Shown: positions 1 through 8,232 of the stretch, in pieces
Layout of the letters: each line of letters starts with the position of its first letter
Numbering within the stretch: the first letter of the stretch is position 1
Assembly (NCBI RefSeq): GCF_001544215.1
Contig: NZ_BCQB01000022.1
Coordinates: forward strand, 1-49,718
Direction: 5' to 3'
Length of the DNA: 49,718 nt
Source: Enterococcus durans NBRC 100479 = LMG 10746
GTDB lineage: Bacteria > Bacillota > Bacilli > Lactobacillales > Enterococcaceae
The notes under the pieces: generated by a model
What the model was told of the DNA's origin: nothing
Seen by the model: the letters and a program-made list of their open reading frames with translations, nothing else
Database searches by the model: none
Program-made: the position numbers and the translations under genes

Positions 1-74
1 AAATAACCGTGCCTCTTCTCATTTTTGTAGCGGATCACTTATTAAATACGTTATAGGTACAAAAAATTTTCTAG

Positions 75-88
75 CCATAAATTTATGG
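75..88. promoter_or_regulatory. perfect 14-bp palindrome upstream of the first gene
   Basis: CCATAAATTTATGG is a perfect palindrome 59 bases before the start of the coiled-coil gene. It could be an operator, but AT-rich palindromes of this size arise by chance and I see no convincing promoter hexamers around it. The rest of bases 1-146 holds nothing else I can name. Confidence 0.25.
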
Positions 89-146
89 AACTTCACTCTA
101 TTCAAACCATGTTACTCTGTAACTATATTATTAGGAGGATGTAACT

Positions 147-836
147 ATGATGGAACAAAAAAGCAGTAGGAAACAAAACGAAGCAAATTTACGAAAGGAA
201 GGCATAAGTGAAGCAACCAACTTAAAAAGTCTTAAGGAACTTATCGCTGGAGAACCTATAAAAAATTACATGAAAAATGAAAAACCAGATATCGAACGCT
301 ATAAGGCTGAAGTATATAAAATTTCAGATGACCTTACTACAAAAGAAAATAAGCTACATCAAATCAGTAAAAAATTAGAAAGTTCTCAGGATTCTAGAAA
401 AGAAAAAATTACCGACAAGGAAAAACTTCAGGGAAAAGTAGCGACTACAAAAGAAGATATTCAAACGATCAAAGAAAAAATAGCAAAAAGAGAAAAAAGT
501 TTTTTACATAAATTATTTAAAGGCCCTTATAACACTTTAACAAAGGAACTTCATTTAAAAGAAAAAAATTTACATTCAAACCAACTTATGATTGAAGCCT
601 TATCAACCGAAATTAAAATAGCTGACAAATCAATTCCACATCTTGAAAAAGTGGTCAAAACCTTAAAAAAAGAAATAAACCAAATGAAAGAAGATATCTC
701 TGGAGCAAGCAACATACTGGATAAGAAAACAAAAGAATTACATAGTGGAGTAGACCAAGTCAAAACTGCTCGTAAAATTGCTGCAAAATACCCCCAAGTA
801 AAACGCAACGCTCAGCCCGCTAGATCCGGCCGTTGA
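147..836 (+). CDS. hypothetical coiled-coil protein (229 aa)
   Basis: I do not recognise this gene. The protein is very rich in Lys and Glu and is predicted by eye to be coiled coil over about residues 45-210, with no signal peptide, membrane segment or cysteine. It ends in a basic Arg/Pro-rich tail (about 215-229). The start is well supported by AGGAGG at 133-138, eight bases before the ATG. It stands alone on the plus strand and is followed by a strong hairpin (880-916). The coding region is more AT-rich and Lys-rich than the housekeeping genes next to it, which may indicate acquired DNA, but I see no mobility gene. No function can be assigned from sequence. Confidence 0.75.
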   Translation: MMEQKSSRKQNEANLRKEGISEATNLKSLKELIAGEPIKNYMKNEKPDIERYKAEVYKISDDLTTKENKLHQISKKLESSQDSRKEKITDKEKLQGKVATTKEDIQTIKEKIAKREKSFLHKLFKGPYNTLTKELHLKEKNLHSNQLMIEALSTEIKIADKSIPHLEKVVKTLKKEINQMKEDISGASNILDKKTKELHSGVDQVKTARKIAAKYPQVKRNAQPARSGR

Positions 837-879
837 TAGACATTACCAAAGATGACCATGATTCAAAACCACAAAAAGA

Positions 880-1047
880 GAATGAGACAAAAGTAAGAAA
901 CACTTTTGTCTCATTCCCTAAAAACGAATAAACGGTGGGAGCAGAAGCAACTCCTTCTTAAATAAACCGAAATTCACAAAAATTTGAAAAGCAATTTCAG
1001 TTAATTTCTTCTTATTTCTCGGAGTTAAACACTTCTGTCCCAACCTC
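880..1047 (-). repeat. R1 repeat copy A, with terminator-like hairpin
   Basis: This is a full-length copy of the dispersed element called R1 here, in reverse orientation. It opens with a 15-bp perfect stem (880-894 with 902-916, loop 7) carrying GAGACAAAAGT and its complement. About 130 bases follow that match copies B, C and D closely, including an AT-rich internal palindrome, and it ends in CCCAACCTC. The hairpin lies 44 bases after the stop codon of the coiled-coil gene and probably ends its transcript, although no strong T-run follows. Confidence 0.85.
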
Positions 1048-1092
1048 TAACTATCAAAGAAATACTGATTACAGCTAACGCTTCATCGCTTT

Positions 1093-1818
1093 TTATTCAT
1101 CTTCAACAGAAGTAAACACCTCAGACACATCATCGTCATCCTCTAATTTTTCAATTAGATTCTCTAACTTTTGACGTTGTTCTTCACTCAAAACAACTGT
1201 AGTTTTAGGAATCATTGTTAGTTCTGCCTGTGCAAGCGTAAATGTTTCTTCTAGTTGATCTCGTACACTTGCAAAATCTTCAGGGGCTGTATAGATCTCA
1301 AAAACTTCTGGTGAAATCTGCAAATCCTCTCCACCAACTTCCAAGACCTTCTCTAGCATAGCATCTTCATCAATCGTCAGTCCAGCGCGTTCAATAGCAA
1401 GATACCCCTTACGATCGAATAAATAGCCCACAGAACCTGTTTCTCCCAATGAACCACCATTACGGGTGAAAGCTACTCGCACATTTGTCGCTGTTCGGTT
1501 TCGATTATCCGTCAAAGCATGGACTAAAATCGCTACGCCACCCGGCCCATACCCTTCATATGTCACTTCATCATAATTCACTTCATCAGCGGTAGTTGTT
1601 GCTTTTTTAATGGCCCGATCGACGTTGTCATTCGGCATGTTTGCGGCTTTCGCCTTGTCCACAACTAAACGTAAAGCTGGATTCATCGCCGGGTCAGGTC
1701 CAACTGCTTTAGCTGCCATATAAATTTCTCGAGAAATTTTTTGGAATATTTTTCCTCGCTTCGCATCTTGGGCATTCTTTCTTCCTTGGATATTATGCCA
1801 TTTACTATGTCCTGACAT
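1093..1818 (-). CDS. yebC: YebC/PmpR family translation/transcription factor
   Basis: A full-length YebC family protein (241 aa). The N-terminus [14 protein letters not shown] and the block [13 protein letters not shown] are hallmarks of the family. Members were long annotated as DNA-binding regulators (PmpR), and several are now reported to help ribosomes through difficult stretches such as prolines. The C-terminus is very acidic. The gene appears to be monocistronic: VanZ lies 84 bases upstream on the same strand and an R1 repeat lies downstream. The annotation is secure at family level; which role applies here cannot be told from sequence. Confidence 0.95.
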   Translation of the reverse strand: MSGHSKWHNIQGRKNAQDAKRGKIFQKISREIYMAAKAVGPDPAMNPALRLVVDKAKAANMPNDNVDRAIKKATTTADEVNYDEVTYEGYGPGGVAILVHALTDNRNRTATNVRVAFTRNGGSLGETGSVGYLFDRKGYLAIERAGLTIDEDAMLEKVLEVGGEDLQISPEVFEIYTAPEDFASVRDQLEETFTLAQAELTMIPKTTVVLSEEQRQKLENLIEKLEDDDDVSEVFTSVEDE

Positions 1819-1901
1819 GTTGACTCCTCCTTCTTACTAGTCATGTACTCTTATTCTAGTCTTTCTCCCTGAAAATTCAAAGTCTAAGCCACAAGTTTTG
1901 C

Positions 1902-2405
1902 TTATTTTTTCCTAAAGAAGCCAATAACAAGACAGATCACAATTGCAGTTAAGGCTCCCATAGAATCAAGCATCACATCTTGGAACATTGGCGAACGGCC
2001 ACCAGTAATCATTTGATGGAATTCATCTAGACCTGCATAGCCGGTTGCTGAAAGCCAAGCTAAAATAGCTGTCAATCCCCATAACTTCAATTTAGGATAT
2101 ACACCTAAAAACAAGCTACCACCTAAAATAAAATAAGTGCCAAAGTGTGCCCCTTTGCGAATAAAAAACTCAACAAATTTACTGTAGCCTAAATGATCGA
2201 TGCTAACGATACTTCCACCGTAAGTAAAGCTTATCCCACTCCATGCAGCTTTAAACGGTTGATTTGGCAACCATTCATCGATTCTTGAAACTTGTGACTG
2301 CTGTCCATAAGTCTGTGAGGAGCTATAAAACAGGACAAGCACGATCAACAGTGCAATCACTAGATAAAAGTTGCCATTCTTCATTTGCTTTTTGATTGAA
2401 TTCAT
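1902..2405 (-). CDS. VanZ family membrane protein
   Basis: A 167-residue membrane protein with four likely transmembrane segments (about residues 13-30, 88-104, 108-125 and 144-164). The segment LDEFHQMITGGRSPMFQDV, followed by an Asp and a Gly in the last helix, is the typical VanZ-like signature. VanZ of Tn1546 gives low-level teicoplanin resistance, but chromosomal VanZ-like proteins are common in Firmicutes and mostly of unknown role. Nothing else of a van cluster is present, so no resistance should be inferred. It is divergent from pepF. Confidence 0.88.
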   Translation of the reverse strand: MNSIKKQMKNGNFYLVIALLIVLVLFYSSSQTYGQQSQVSRIDEWLPNQPFKAAWSGISFTYGGSIVSIDHLGYSKFVEFFIRKGAHFGTYFILGGSLFLGVYPKLKLWGLTAILAWLSATGYAGLDEFHQMITGGRSPMFQDVMLDSMGALTAIVICLVIGFFRKK

Positions 2406-2526
2406 AAGTCACCTCTGTCATTTATCATAGCTCTTTTTTTTACAAACAACAATTTTTTTCTAAAGACTTAAACAGTAAAATAATGATATACTAATGATTG
2501 TATTATAAAACGAAGGGAGTTTTTTC

Positions 2527-4329
2527 ATGACTTATTCACTAAACTGGGATTTAGACTCGATTTTTGCTGGAGGCAGCGATTCCGAGGCACTAAACGCACG
2601 ATTAGAACAACTAGAAGCACAGATTCAAGAATTTTACACACAAACCAGCCAATGGCATTTTTCCGCAAATTCTAACAATGGATTAGTGGCACTATTAAAA
2701 TTGCAAGAGACTGTGACAAATGGTTTTTCTCAATGTAATAGCTACATCACCGCTTTACTGTCTGCAAACGTCAAAGATTCTAAAGCAAAAATTTTATCAG
2801 CAAAATTATACTCATTTTTACCTCGTTGGCAATCTGCTGAAACTATTTTATCGAATAAATTTGCAGAAATATCTGACAATAATTGGCAAGAATTGCTACA
2901 ATCAGCTGAAATTGCTCCTATTGCCTTTCGCATGAACGAAATTAGAAGAGATGGCGATCGTTTACTTTCTGAATCTGAAGAAACAATCATCAATACACTT
3001 TCATTAGACGGCTTGAATGCTTGGAGCAGCCATTACGATACAATCGTTGGAACAGTTGTGATCCCATTTGAAGAAGATGGCAAGATAACACAACTATCTG
3101 CTGGACAAGCTTTTAACAAAATGATGGGTGATCCTGATCCTCTTGTCCGCGAAAAATTATTCATCGCATGGGAAGAAGCTTGGCAGGAAAAAGCACCATT
3201 ACTAACAGATACTTTGAACCATTTAGACGGCTTCCGCTTATCGACTTACAAACTTCATGATATGACGGATTACTTACAAAAACCATTGGAGTACAATCGC
3301 CTGAAAAAAGAAACACTTGATGTGATGTGGGCAACAATTGAAAAGAACAAACAACCACTTGCGGACTACCTAACAAGAAAAGCAAACCTTTTCGGTAAAG
3401 AAAAAATGGAATGGCAAGACCAAGATGCTCCAATCATTTTGGGTGATCTAGAGGAAAAAACTTTTTCTTTTGACGAAGCAGCTGCATTCATCATTGAAAA
3501 CTTTGAAAAATTCAGTCCTAAGATGGCCGTTTTTGCTAAATCAGCTTTTGAAAAGAGCTGGATCGAAGCAGAGGATCGTCCCGGCAAGCGCCCAGGAGGA
3601 TACTGTACGGAACTTCCTGAAACACAAGAATCTAGAATCTTTATGACTTACAGTAATTCAATCAATGAAGTTTCAACACTGGCACATGAATTAGGCCATG
3701 CTTTCCATAGCAGCGTGATGTGGGATCTACCAACGTTGAATCGCGATTATGCAATGAACGTTGCTGAAACAGCTAGTACATTTGCTGAATTGATCGTAGC
3801 TGACGCAACTTTAAAAGCAGCGAAAACAAAAGAAGAAAAAATCAATCTGCTTGATACGAAATTGCAAAATGCCCTAGCTATGTTCATGAATATCCATTCT
3901 CGCTTCATTTTTGAAAATCACTTCTATACTGCCCGTCAAGCTGGATTAGTTTCAGAAGATGAAATCACAAAAATGATGGTGGAAGCACAAAAAGAAGGTT
4001 ATCAAGATGCATTAGCTACTTATCATCCTTATTTCTGGGCAGCTAAATTACATTTCTTCATTGATGACGTACCTTTCTACAACTTCCCTTATACTTTTGG
4101 TTACTTGTTTAGTTTAGGTATCTATGCCTATGCAAATAAAAAAGGAACAAGTTTTGAACAAGAGTACATCAACTTGCTACGTGATACTGCTTCTATGACA
4201 ACAGAAGAACTAGCACAAAAACATTTAGATGTCGATCTAACAAAACCAGATTTCTGGCAAGCAGGAATCGATATGGTCCTAGAAGATATCCAAGAATTTA
4301 TGGACCTATCAGAAGAGTTTACAAAATAA
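2527..4329 (+). CDS. pepF: oligoendopeptidase F (M3 family zinc peptidase)
   Basis: A 600-residue cytoplasmic metallopeptidase of the M3 family that trims short peptides. The zinc site HELGHAFH starts at residue 387 and a third ligand Glu is expected in NVAETASTFAE about 25 residues later; length fits PepF. There is no signal peptide. The ATG follows GAAGGGAG. A possible -10 (TATACT, 2487-2492) lies 34 bases upstream of the ATG, with only a weak -35. The gene is alone on the plus strand. A 637-base stretch of repeats and hairpins follows it. Confidence 0.95.
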   Translation: MTYSLNWDLDSIFAGGSDSEALNARLEQLEAQIQEFYTQTSQWHFSANSNNGLVALLKLQETVTNGFSQCNSYITALLSANVKDSKAKILSAKLYSFLPRWQSAETILSNKFAEISDNNWQELLQSAEIAPIAFRMNEIRRDGDRLLSESEETIINTLSLDGLNAWSSHYDTIVGTVVIPFEEDGKITQLSAGQAFNKMMGDPDPLVREKLFIAWEEAWQEKAPLLTDTLNHLDGFRLSTYKLHDMTDYLQKPLEYNRLKKETLDVMWATIEKNKQPLADYLTRKANLFGKEKMEWQDQDAPIILGDLEEKTFSFDEAAAFIIENFEKFSPKMAVFAKSAFEKSWIEAEDRPGKRPGGYCTELPETQESRIFMTYSNSINEVSTLAHELGHAFHSSVMWDLPTLNRDYAMNVAETASTFAELIVADATLKAAKTKEEKINLLDTKLQNALAMFMNIHSRFIFENHFYTARQAGLVSEDEITKMMVEAQKEGYQDALATYHPYFWAAKLHFFIDDVPFYNFPYTFGYLFSLGIYAYANKKGTSFEQEYINLLRDTASMTTEELAQKHLDVDLTKPDFWQAGIDMVLEDIQEFMDLSEEFTK

Positions 4330-4348
4330 GGACTTTATCACTTGAAAC

Positions 4349-4488
4349 CAGATTAGCACTAGTAAATCTCTAAGAACAAGAAAGAACTTTCAAAAAAATC
4401 CGAACGGACTCTTTAAGAATGCCACTTATTTTTCCGAAGAGTTCCCTGCTAATCTTATCACTATTTTAAACGTAGAATATGAGATAAA
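4349..4488 (+). repeat. R2 repeat, long copy 1
   Basis: The block starting TAGCACTAGT and ending TGAGATAAA can be aligned along its whole length with 5690-5826. Shared landmarks in order are TAGCACTAGT, AAGAAA, CTTTAAGA, ACTTAT, a TTTTAAAC block and ATGAGATAAA. The two copies are in the same orientation and bracket the Nudix gene. They are clearly diverged, so this is an old repeat and not a recent duplication. I see no coding potential. Confidence 0.6.
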
Positions 4489-4515
4489 CGTATTGAGTCT
4501 ATGATATTTAGCATG

Positions 4516-4679
4516 GAGGTTGGGACAGAAGTGTTTAACTCCGAGAAATAAGAAGAAATTAACGAAAATTGCTTTTCAAATTTTTGTGAATTTCGGCTTA
4601 TTTCCGAAGGAGTTGCTTCTGCTCCCACCGTTTATTCGTTTTTAAAGAATGGGACAAAAGTGTTTTTTACTTTTGTCCC
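4516..4679 (+). repeat. R1 repeat copy B, with terminator hairpin
   Basis: Forward copy of R1, from GAGGTTGGGACAG to the end of an 11-bp perfect stem (4651-4661 with 4669-4679). The centre is an imperfect palindrome around GCTTTTCAAATTTT, framed by CTCC on the left and GGAG on the right. It lies 187 bases after pepF and its 3' hairpin probably ends the pepF transcript. The start of the element, GGGACAGAAGT (4522-4532), is nearly the same as the left arm of that hairpin. Confidence 0.9.
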
Positions 4680-4803
4680 ATAAGCATGCTAAATATCTTT
4701 TTTATAAAAAAGAATGCGGGACAAATCTAAAAATCAGTTTTGCTACAGATTCCCGAGTAAACGGCATCCAAAAGTCATTTTTTTCGGAAATCTCAAAAAA
4801 AAC

Positions 4804-4828
4804 GAGCAATACAAAAAGCGTATTGCTC
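4804..4828. terminator. bidirectional intrinsic terminator
   Basis: A 9-bp perfect stem (4804-4812 with 4820-4828) with a 7-base loop. It has ATTTTT on the plus-strand side and a run of eight T on the minus-strand side. It lies between convergent pepF and the Nudix gene and can serve both. Bases 4680-4803 hold nothing I recognise. Confidence 0.75.
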
Positions 4829-4897
4829 ATTTTTCTCTCCAATTTCTCAAACCTAAATGATTTTTGTCTCGACCTCTTCATGATTTAATTCAAAATA

Positions 4898-4972
4898 GCA
4901 CTATCTAACAAAGAATCAAGAAACAAAGGTTCCCATCATTCCGAAAGTTCCCTCATTTTTATGCTATCACTC
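4898..4972 (+). repeat. R2 repeat, short internally deleted copy
   Basis: This starts with TAGCACTA, has AAGAAA in the middle and ends with TTCCGAAAGTTCCCT followed by ATCACT. These match the two ends of the long R2 copy at 4349-4488 with the middle part missing. It touches the stop codon of the Nudix gene. The match was found by eye and is shorter than that of the long copies, so confidence is moderate. Confidence 0.45.
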
Positions 4973-5437
4973 ATTATTTGAATCTACGTTGATGATATGC
5001 ATTGTAGAATTTGGAATCAAGTCATCAGTATGGTTTAGAAAATTAGGTTTTAAAGTAACTTTGCTTAATTCTGATTTTGAAAACCACGAGAATATGTTTG
5101 AATTCATCTCAAAAGTTTCAGTAGGTAATTCATTATTGGTATCAATAAGATATACAAACATAAATTCGTGGACTTTCTTACTATCGTATGTGTAAAAGTT
5201 CTCAACTACCCAAACCAATTGTTTTATTTCTATTGAAATATTTAATTCTTCGCCAAATTCTCTATGAATCGCTTCCTCAGTACTCTCCCCTAGTTTTACA
5301 TTGCCACCAACCAACGCATAAAAATCGTCGTATTTCTTTTTATGCACCAATATCATCTCGTCATTTATCAGAAAACCACAACTTCTCACCTTGATTGTAA
5401 CGCCATTTAATGTATACGAAATATCTCTAGTTTCCAC
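4967..5437 (-). CDS. NUDIX hydrolase
   Basis: A 156-residue Nudix protein. The Nudix box begins at the second Gly of GGNVKLGESTEEAIHREF and continues GEELNI, giving the metal-binding pattern G-x5-E-x7-R-E-F-x-E-E; the usual following Gly is Asn. Such enzymes split nucleoside diphosphates linked to another group. Substrate is not predictable here. The start is GTG at 5437, eight bases after GGAGG. It is isolated on the minus strand between R2 repeats and is not part of an operon, so it looks like a small inserted cassette in an otherwise repeat-filled region. Confidence 0.9.
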   Translation of the reverse strand: METRDISYTLNGVTIKVRSCGFLINDEMILVHKKKYDDFYALVGGNVKLGESTEEAIHREFGEELNISIEIKQLVWVVENFYTYDSKKVHEFMFVYLIDTNNELPTETFEMNSNIFSWFSKSELSKVTLKPNFLNHTDDLIPNSTMHIINVDSNNE

Positions 5438-5689
5438 ACATTACACCTCCAATTCATGTTAATAATTCTAGTCATACCAGTTGGCTAAAACATTATTTTT
5501 ATTTCAAACAGTTTTTCATGTATGCTTTCTTTGACAGTTTCTATTGGTCCACATTCTATCTCAATTTTATACTTGAGTCAATTTCATCATTTTGGAGTAG
5601 TGGCGTACTGACCTAACGTATCAACCTGCAGATTAACGTTTGACAGTTTCTAAGGAAAATCAGTCAGCAAAGGAAAGACCCTTTCAAAC
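5438..5689. other. intergenic stretch with one short direct repeat
   Basis: No gene is visible. TTTGACAGTTTCTA occurs twice in the same orientation, at 5530-5543 and 5639-5652, about 109 bases apart. I can give it no role. Promoter elements for the Nudix gene should lie just above 5438, but none stands out. Confidence 0.35.
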
Positions 5690-5826
5690 AAACCTAGCAC
5701 TAGTGACTCCCTAGAGATAAGAAACAACTCTTAAAAAGCAGTCATAATCTTTAAGAGTATGACTTATCTTTTCAAAGAGATTTCTTCTATTGCTATCGTT
5801 GTTTTAAACTTAGAGCATGAGATAAA
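5690..5826 (+). repeat. R2 repeat, long copy 2
   Basis: Diverged second long copy of R2 (see 4349-4488), same orientation. It runs into a perfect 14-bp hairpin whose left arm (5813-5826) contains the shared ATGAGATAAA end of the repeat. Confidence 0.6.
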
Positions 5827-5848
5827 TCAACACCTTTATCTCATGCTC
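5813..5848 (+). terminator. terminator-like hairpin at the end of R2 copy 2
   Basis: A 14-bp perfect stem (5813-5826 with 5835-5848) with an 8-base loop, followed on the plus strand by TTTTT. No plus-strand gene precedes it closely, so it may simply be part of the repeat. The inner part GAGATAAA/TTTATCTC resembles the R1 terminal hairpins. Confidence 0.6.
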
Positions 5849-5876
5849 TTTTTGGTGTATAAAATCCACAACAAAA

Positions 5877-5910
5877 AAAGAGTTAATCTATTTTCATAGA
5901 CTAACTCTTT
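5877..5910 (-). terminator. sagA intrinsic terminator
   Basis: The arms 5877-5890 and 5897-5910 pair over 14 positions with one mismatch or wobble, and a T-run follows in the minus direction. It begins 9 bases after the sagA stop codon. Confidence 0.85.
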
Positions 5911-5918
5911 ATCAATTC

Positions 5919-7502
5919 TTACATACTTACTGCAAAATCAGGTGCAAACCATTGAACTGAGCCAACTTTAACACTTTCACCTGGTTGAGGTGCGTGGATA
6001 TATTGTCCGCCACCTAAAGCAATTGCTACGTGGTAAGTTCCACCAGGTGAACCCCAGAATAGCAAATCTCCAGCTTTTGCTTGAGAAACTGAGATTTTAG
6101 CTCCAGCATTTTCTTGAGGAACTGTCCAACCACCGATGTCACGGCCAGTTACTTGTTTGTAAACATAGCTTGTGAAACCAGAACAGTCAAAACCGCTTGG
6201 ATCTTTACCGCCCCAAACATAAGGAACACCGATGTATTTGTAAGCTTCTGCTACGATAGCAGAACCATTTACACTACCAGAAGGTGTTGATGGTGTTGAT
6301 GGTGTTGTAGGAGGTGTAACAACAGTACCTGTGTTGTTTGGTGTACCGCCATTGCCAGTTGAACCATTGTTAGATGTTGCCGGTGTTGATGGTGTAGTTG
6401 GCGTAGCTGGTGTTGTTTCTTGTGTTGAAGATTCAGGAACTGTTGTACTTTCTGTTACTGATGAATCAGTAGTAGAAGACTCAGTTGATGAATTTTCAGT
6501 TGTTGAAGTTGAAGATTCTGGAACTGTTGATTCTTCAGTTGTTGATGAAGACCCAGGAGTCACTACTGCACTTGAGCTTGAGCTTGAAGATTGTGCAGAT
6601 GAGGATGAGTTTTCAGTTGTTGAAGATTGAACAGTTGATGAATTTTCAGTTGTTGAAGATTGAACAGTTGATGAATTTTCAGTTGTTGAAGCAGAAGACG
6701 CAGCTTGTGATTGTGCAGCTTGTGCAGCGGCTTGTTCACGTGCTTCTTTTTCAGCTTTTTCTTGTGCAGCTTGTTGACGCGCTTGTTCTGCTAAACGAGC
6801 TTGTTCACGGATACGTGCTTGCTCTGCTTCAGCTTCTGCTTTCTTACGGTTCAAGTCAGCTTTTTTATCTTCTGCAGTTGCTTGTTCAGCAGCTAATGAA
6901 GTTTTCAATACATTTAAATCAGCTTGTTTAGCTAATAGATCACCTTTTTGTGATTCTAAAGTAGCTTGGTTTGCTGATAATTCTTTTTGTTTTGCTTCAT
7001 TTTCAGCTTTTTTATCTTCTACAGCTTGTTTATCTTGTTTTTGTTGGTCTACTAAGTCTTGGTTCGCTTTGACGATAGATGTCATCGCTTGGATACGACC
7101 AACAGCATCAGCTAATGAATCAGCATTCAATACAGCGTCGATGTAGTTTGAACTTGTGTTTTTAACTTGTGTTTCACGTGCTTGTTTTTGGATTGTTGCT
7201 TCACGTTTTTCAATACGTTCTTGTAAATCTGCAATTTCTTTTTCTAATTGAGAAGATTCTTTACGTAATGTGTCTTGTTTAGTTAATAGATCTTGTGCTT
7301 TTGCGTTAATAGAAGAAACTTGTCCTTCTAATGCTTCGATTTGTGATTGTGCACTTGCTTGTTGATTTTGTAAATCCGCAATTTTTTGATCTTGTTGTTG
7401 TATCTGTGAATCAAAATCGTCCGCCGCGGCAGCGATCGGTGATCCTACGGCAGTTAAAGCGATTGAACTTAGCATTACTGCTGATATTAAACTTTTTTTC
7501 AC
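5919..7502 (-). CDS. sagA: SagA-type secreted NlpC/P60 peptidoglycan hydrolase
   Basis: A 527-residue secreted endopeptidase. Residues 1-27 form a signal peptide ending in AAA. About 30-250 is coiled coil rich in Gln, Lys and Ala. About 260-400 is a Ser/Thr/Pro low-complexity linker. About 412-527 is an NlpC/P60 domain with catalytic Cys440 (FDCSGF), His491 (YHVAI) and His503 (YIHAPQ). E. faecium SagA is known to cleave crosslinked peptidoglycan fragments and to release muropeptides sensed by host NOD2. The start is GTG, eight bases after GGAGG. It follows mreC-mreD but is 217 bases away and has its own terminator, so it is probably transcribed separately. Linker length differs between strains because of DNA repeats (6607-6693). 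Confidence 0.95.
   Translation of the reverse strand: MKKSLISAVMLSSIALTAVGSPIAAAADDFDSQIQQQDQKIADLQNQQASAQSQIEALEGQVSSINAKAQDLLTKQDTLRKESSQLEKEIADLQERIEKREATIQKQARETQVKNTSSNYIDAVLNADSLADAVGRIQAMTSIVKANQDLVDQQKQDKQAVEDKKAENEAKQKELSANQATLESQKGDLLAKQADLNVLKTSLAAEQATAEDKKADLNRKKAEAEAEQARIREQARLAEQARQQAAQEKAEKEAREQAAAQAAQSQAASSASTTENSSTVQSSTTENSSTVQSSTTENSSSSAQSSSSSSSAVVTPGSSSTTEESTVPESSTSTTENSSTESSTTDSSVTESTTVPESSTQETTPATPTTPSTPATSNNGSTGNGGTPNNTGTVVTPPTTPSTPSTPSGSVNGSAIVAEAYKYIGVPYVWGGKDPSGFDCSGFTSYVYKQVTGRDIGGWTVPQENAGAKISVSQAKAGDLLFWGSPGGTYHVAIALGGGQYIHAPQPGESVKVGSVQWFAPDFAVSM
6607..6693. repeat. 33-bp tandem repeat inside the sagA linker
   Basis: Units at 6607-6639 and 6640-6672 plus a partial unit at 6673-6693 are nearly identical and in frame (33 = 11 codons). 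They encode a repeated Thr-Glu-Asn-Ser-Ser-Thr-Val-Gln-Ser-Ser-Thr block. Copy number can change by slippage without breaking the reading frame. Confidence 0.85.
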
Positions 7503-7719
7503 TCTTCATTCCTCCGACTGGCTTAATTTAATAAATATCTAAATATATTTAAGTCTTTCTTAACGATAACAAAATTGTACCATAGCAGTATGTCAAGGAG
7601 ATAATAGTTATGTTACAAAAACATTTCAAAATAAACTATTAACATGACAAAACTGTAAGTTACAAGTGTTATCTTAAAAAATATCAGAATATTTCAAAAA
7701 ACAAGTATAAAAAAAGAAA
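7503..7719. other. intergenic region between mreD and sagA (sagA promoter region)
   Basis: The region should hold the sagA promoter. On the minus strand there is a perfect TTGACA (near 7595), but the best -10-like hexamers (TACAAT, TTGTTA) are at unusual spacing, so I make no firm call. TGTAACTTACA near 7655, an odd palindrome, could be a regulator half-site pair. Confidence 0.3.
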
Positions 7720-8229
7720 TTATTCATCACTGAATAATTTCTTAAAAGGAAAAACAAAGATAGCAAAAATGATCATATTCAACAATAAAGTCGGTCCTAA
7801 GTATCTCGTGATAAAATAGGTGTTATTTACAGAAACTAATTTGAAGATCAATTGGACAGCTAAAGTAAACAATTCATAGCTGGTAACAAAGATGATCGTA
7901 CTAAAAAATTCTGTAAAGATATTGAAGTGGATCGCCGAACTCATTCCATACATGATAAATACCATTAGAGGGAGAGCAACTGCATAGATCCCGATCACCC
8001 CTATATAATACGCATCAAATATGGCTCCTATGATGATCGTCGTAATCAGTAGATAGCGTTTCGGGAATTTTTGGCTGCAAAATAATAAAGCTAAAATCAG
8101 AAAATGCGCACTAGCCATATAATCCCCTTTTGACCACTCAACGAACATTCGTGTCAAATGCCCATCAATCAACATCAATAGGAACAATACGATAGGCAGG
8201 TAGTATTTCATTGTCTCTTTTTTTAGCAT
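7720..8229 (-). CDS. mreD: rod shape-determining protein MreD
   Basis: A 169-residue protein with about five or six hydrophobic segments and no extracellular domain. Size, topology and position right after mreC (3 bases apart) identify MreD, the small membrane partner of MreC in the elongation machinery. Sequence conservation in MreD is weak, so the call leans on context. No MreB gene lies in the window. E. faecium is ovoid; in such cocci MreCD acts in peripheral wall synthesis. Confidence 0.9.
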   Translation of the reverse strand: MLKKETMKYYLPIVLFLLMLIDGHLTRMFVEWSKGDYMASAHFLILALLFCSQKFPKRYLLITTIIIGAIFDAYYIGVIGIYAVALPLMVFIMYGMSSAIHFNIFTEFFSTIIFVTSYELFTLAVQLIFKLVSVNNTYFITRYLGPTLLLNMIIFAIFVFPFKKLFSDE

Positions 8230-8232
8230 CGG

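Noticed and set aside
1902-2405. VanZ-family gene as a sign of glycopeptide resistance
   Set aside because: No other van gene is nearby. VanZ-like chromosomal proteins are widespread and this one has an ordinary setting.
4649-4888. 79-codon plus-strand frame after pepF
   Set aside because: It begins inside the R1 terminal hairpin and runs through a bidirectional terminator. No ribosome site, and composition is not that of a protein.
6331-6931. Two long plus-strand frames inside sagA
   Set aside because: They are antisense to the Ser/Thr repeat and coiled-coil parts of sagA. Repetitive DNA keeps all frames open; there is no ribosome site.
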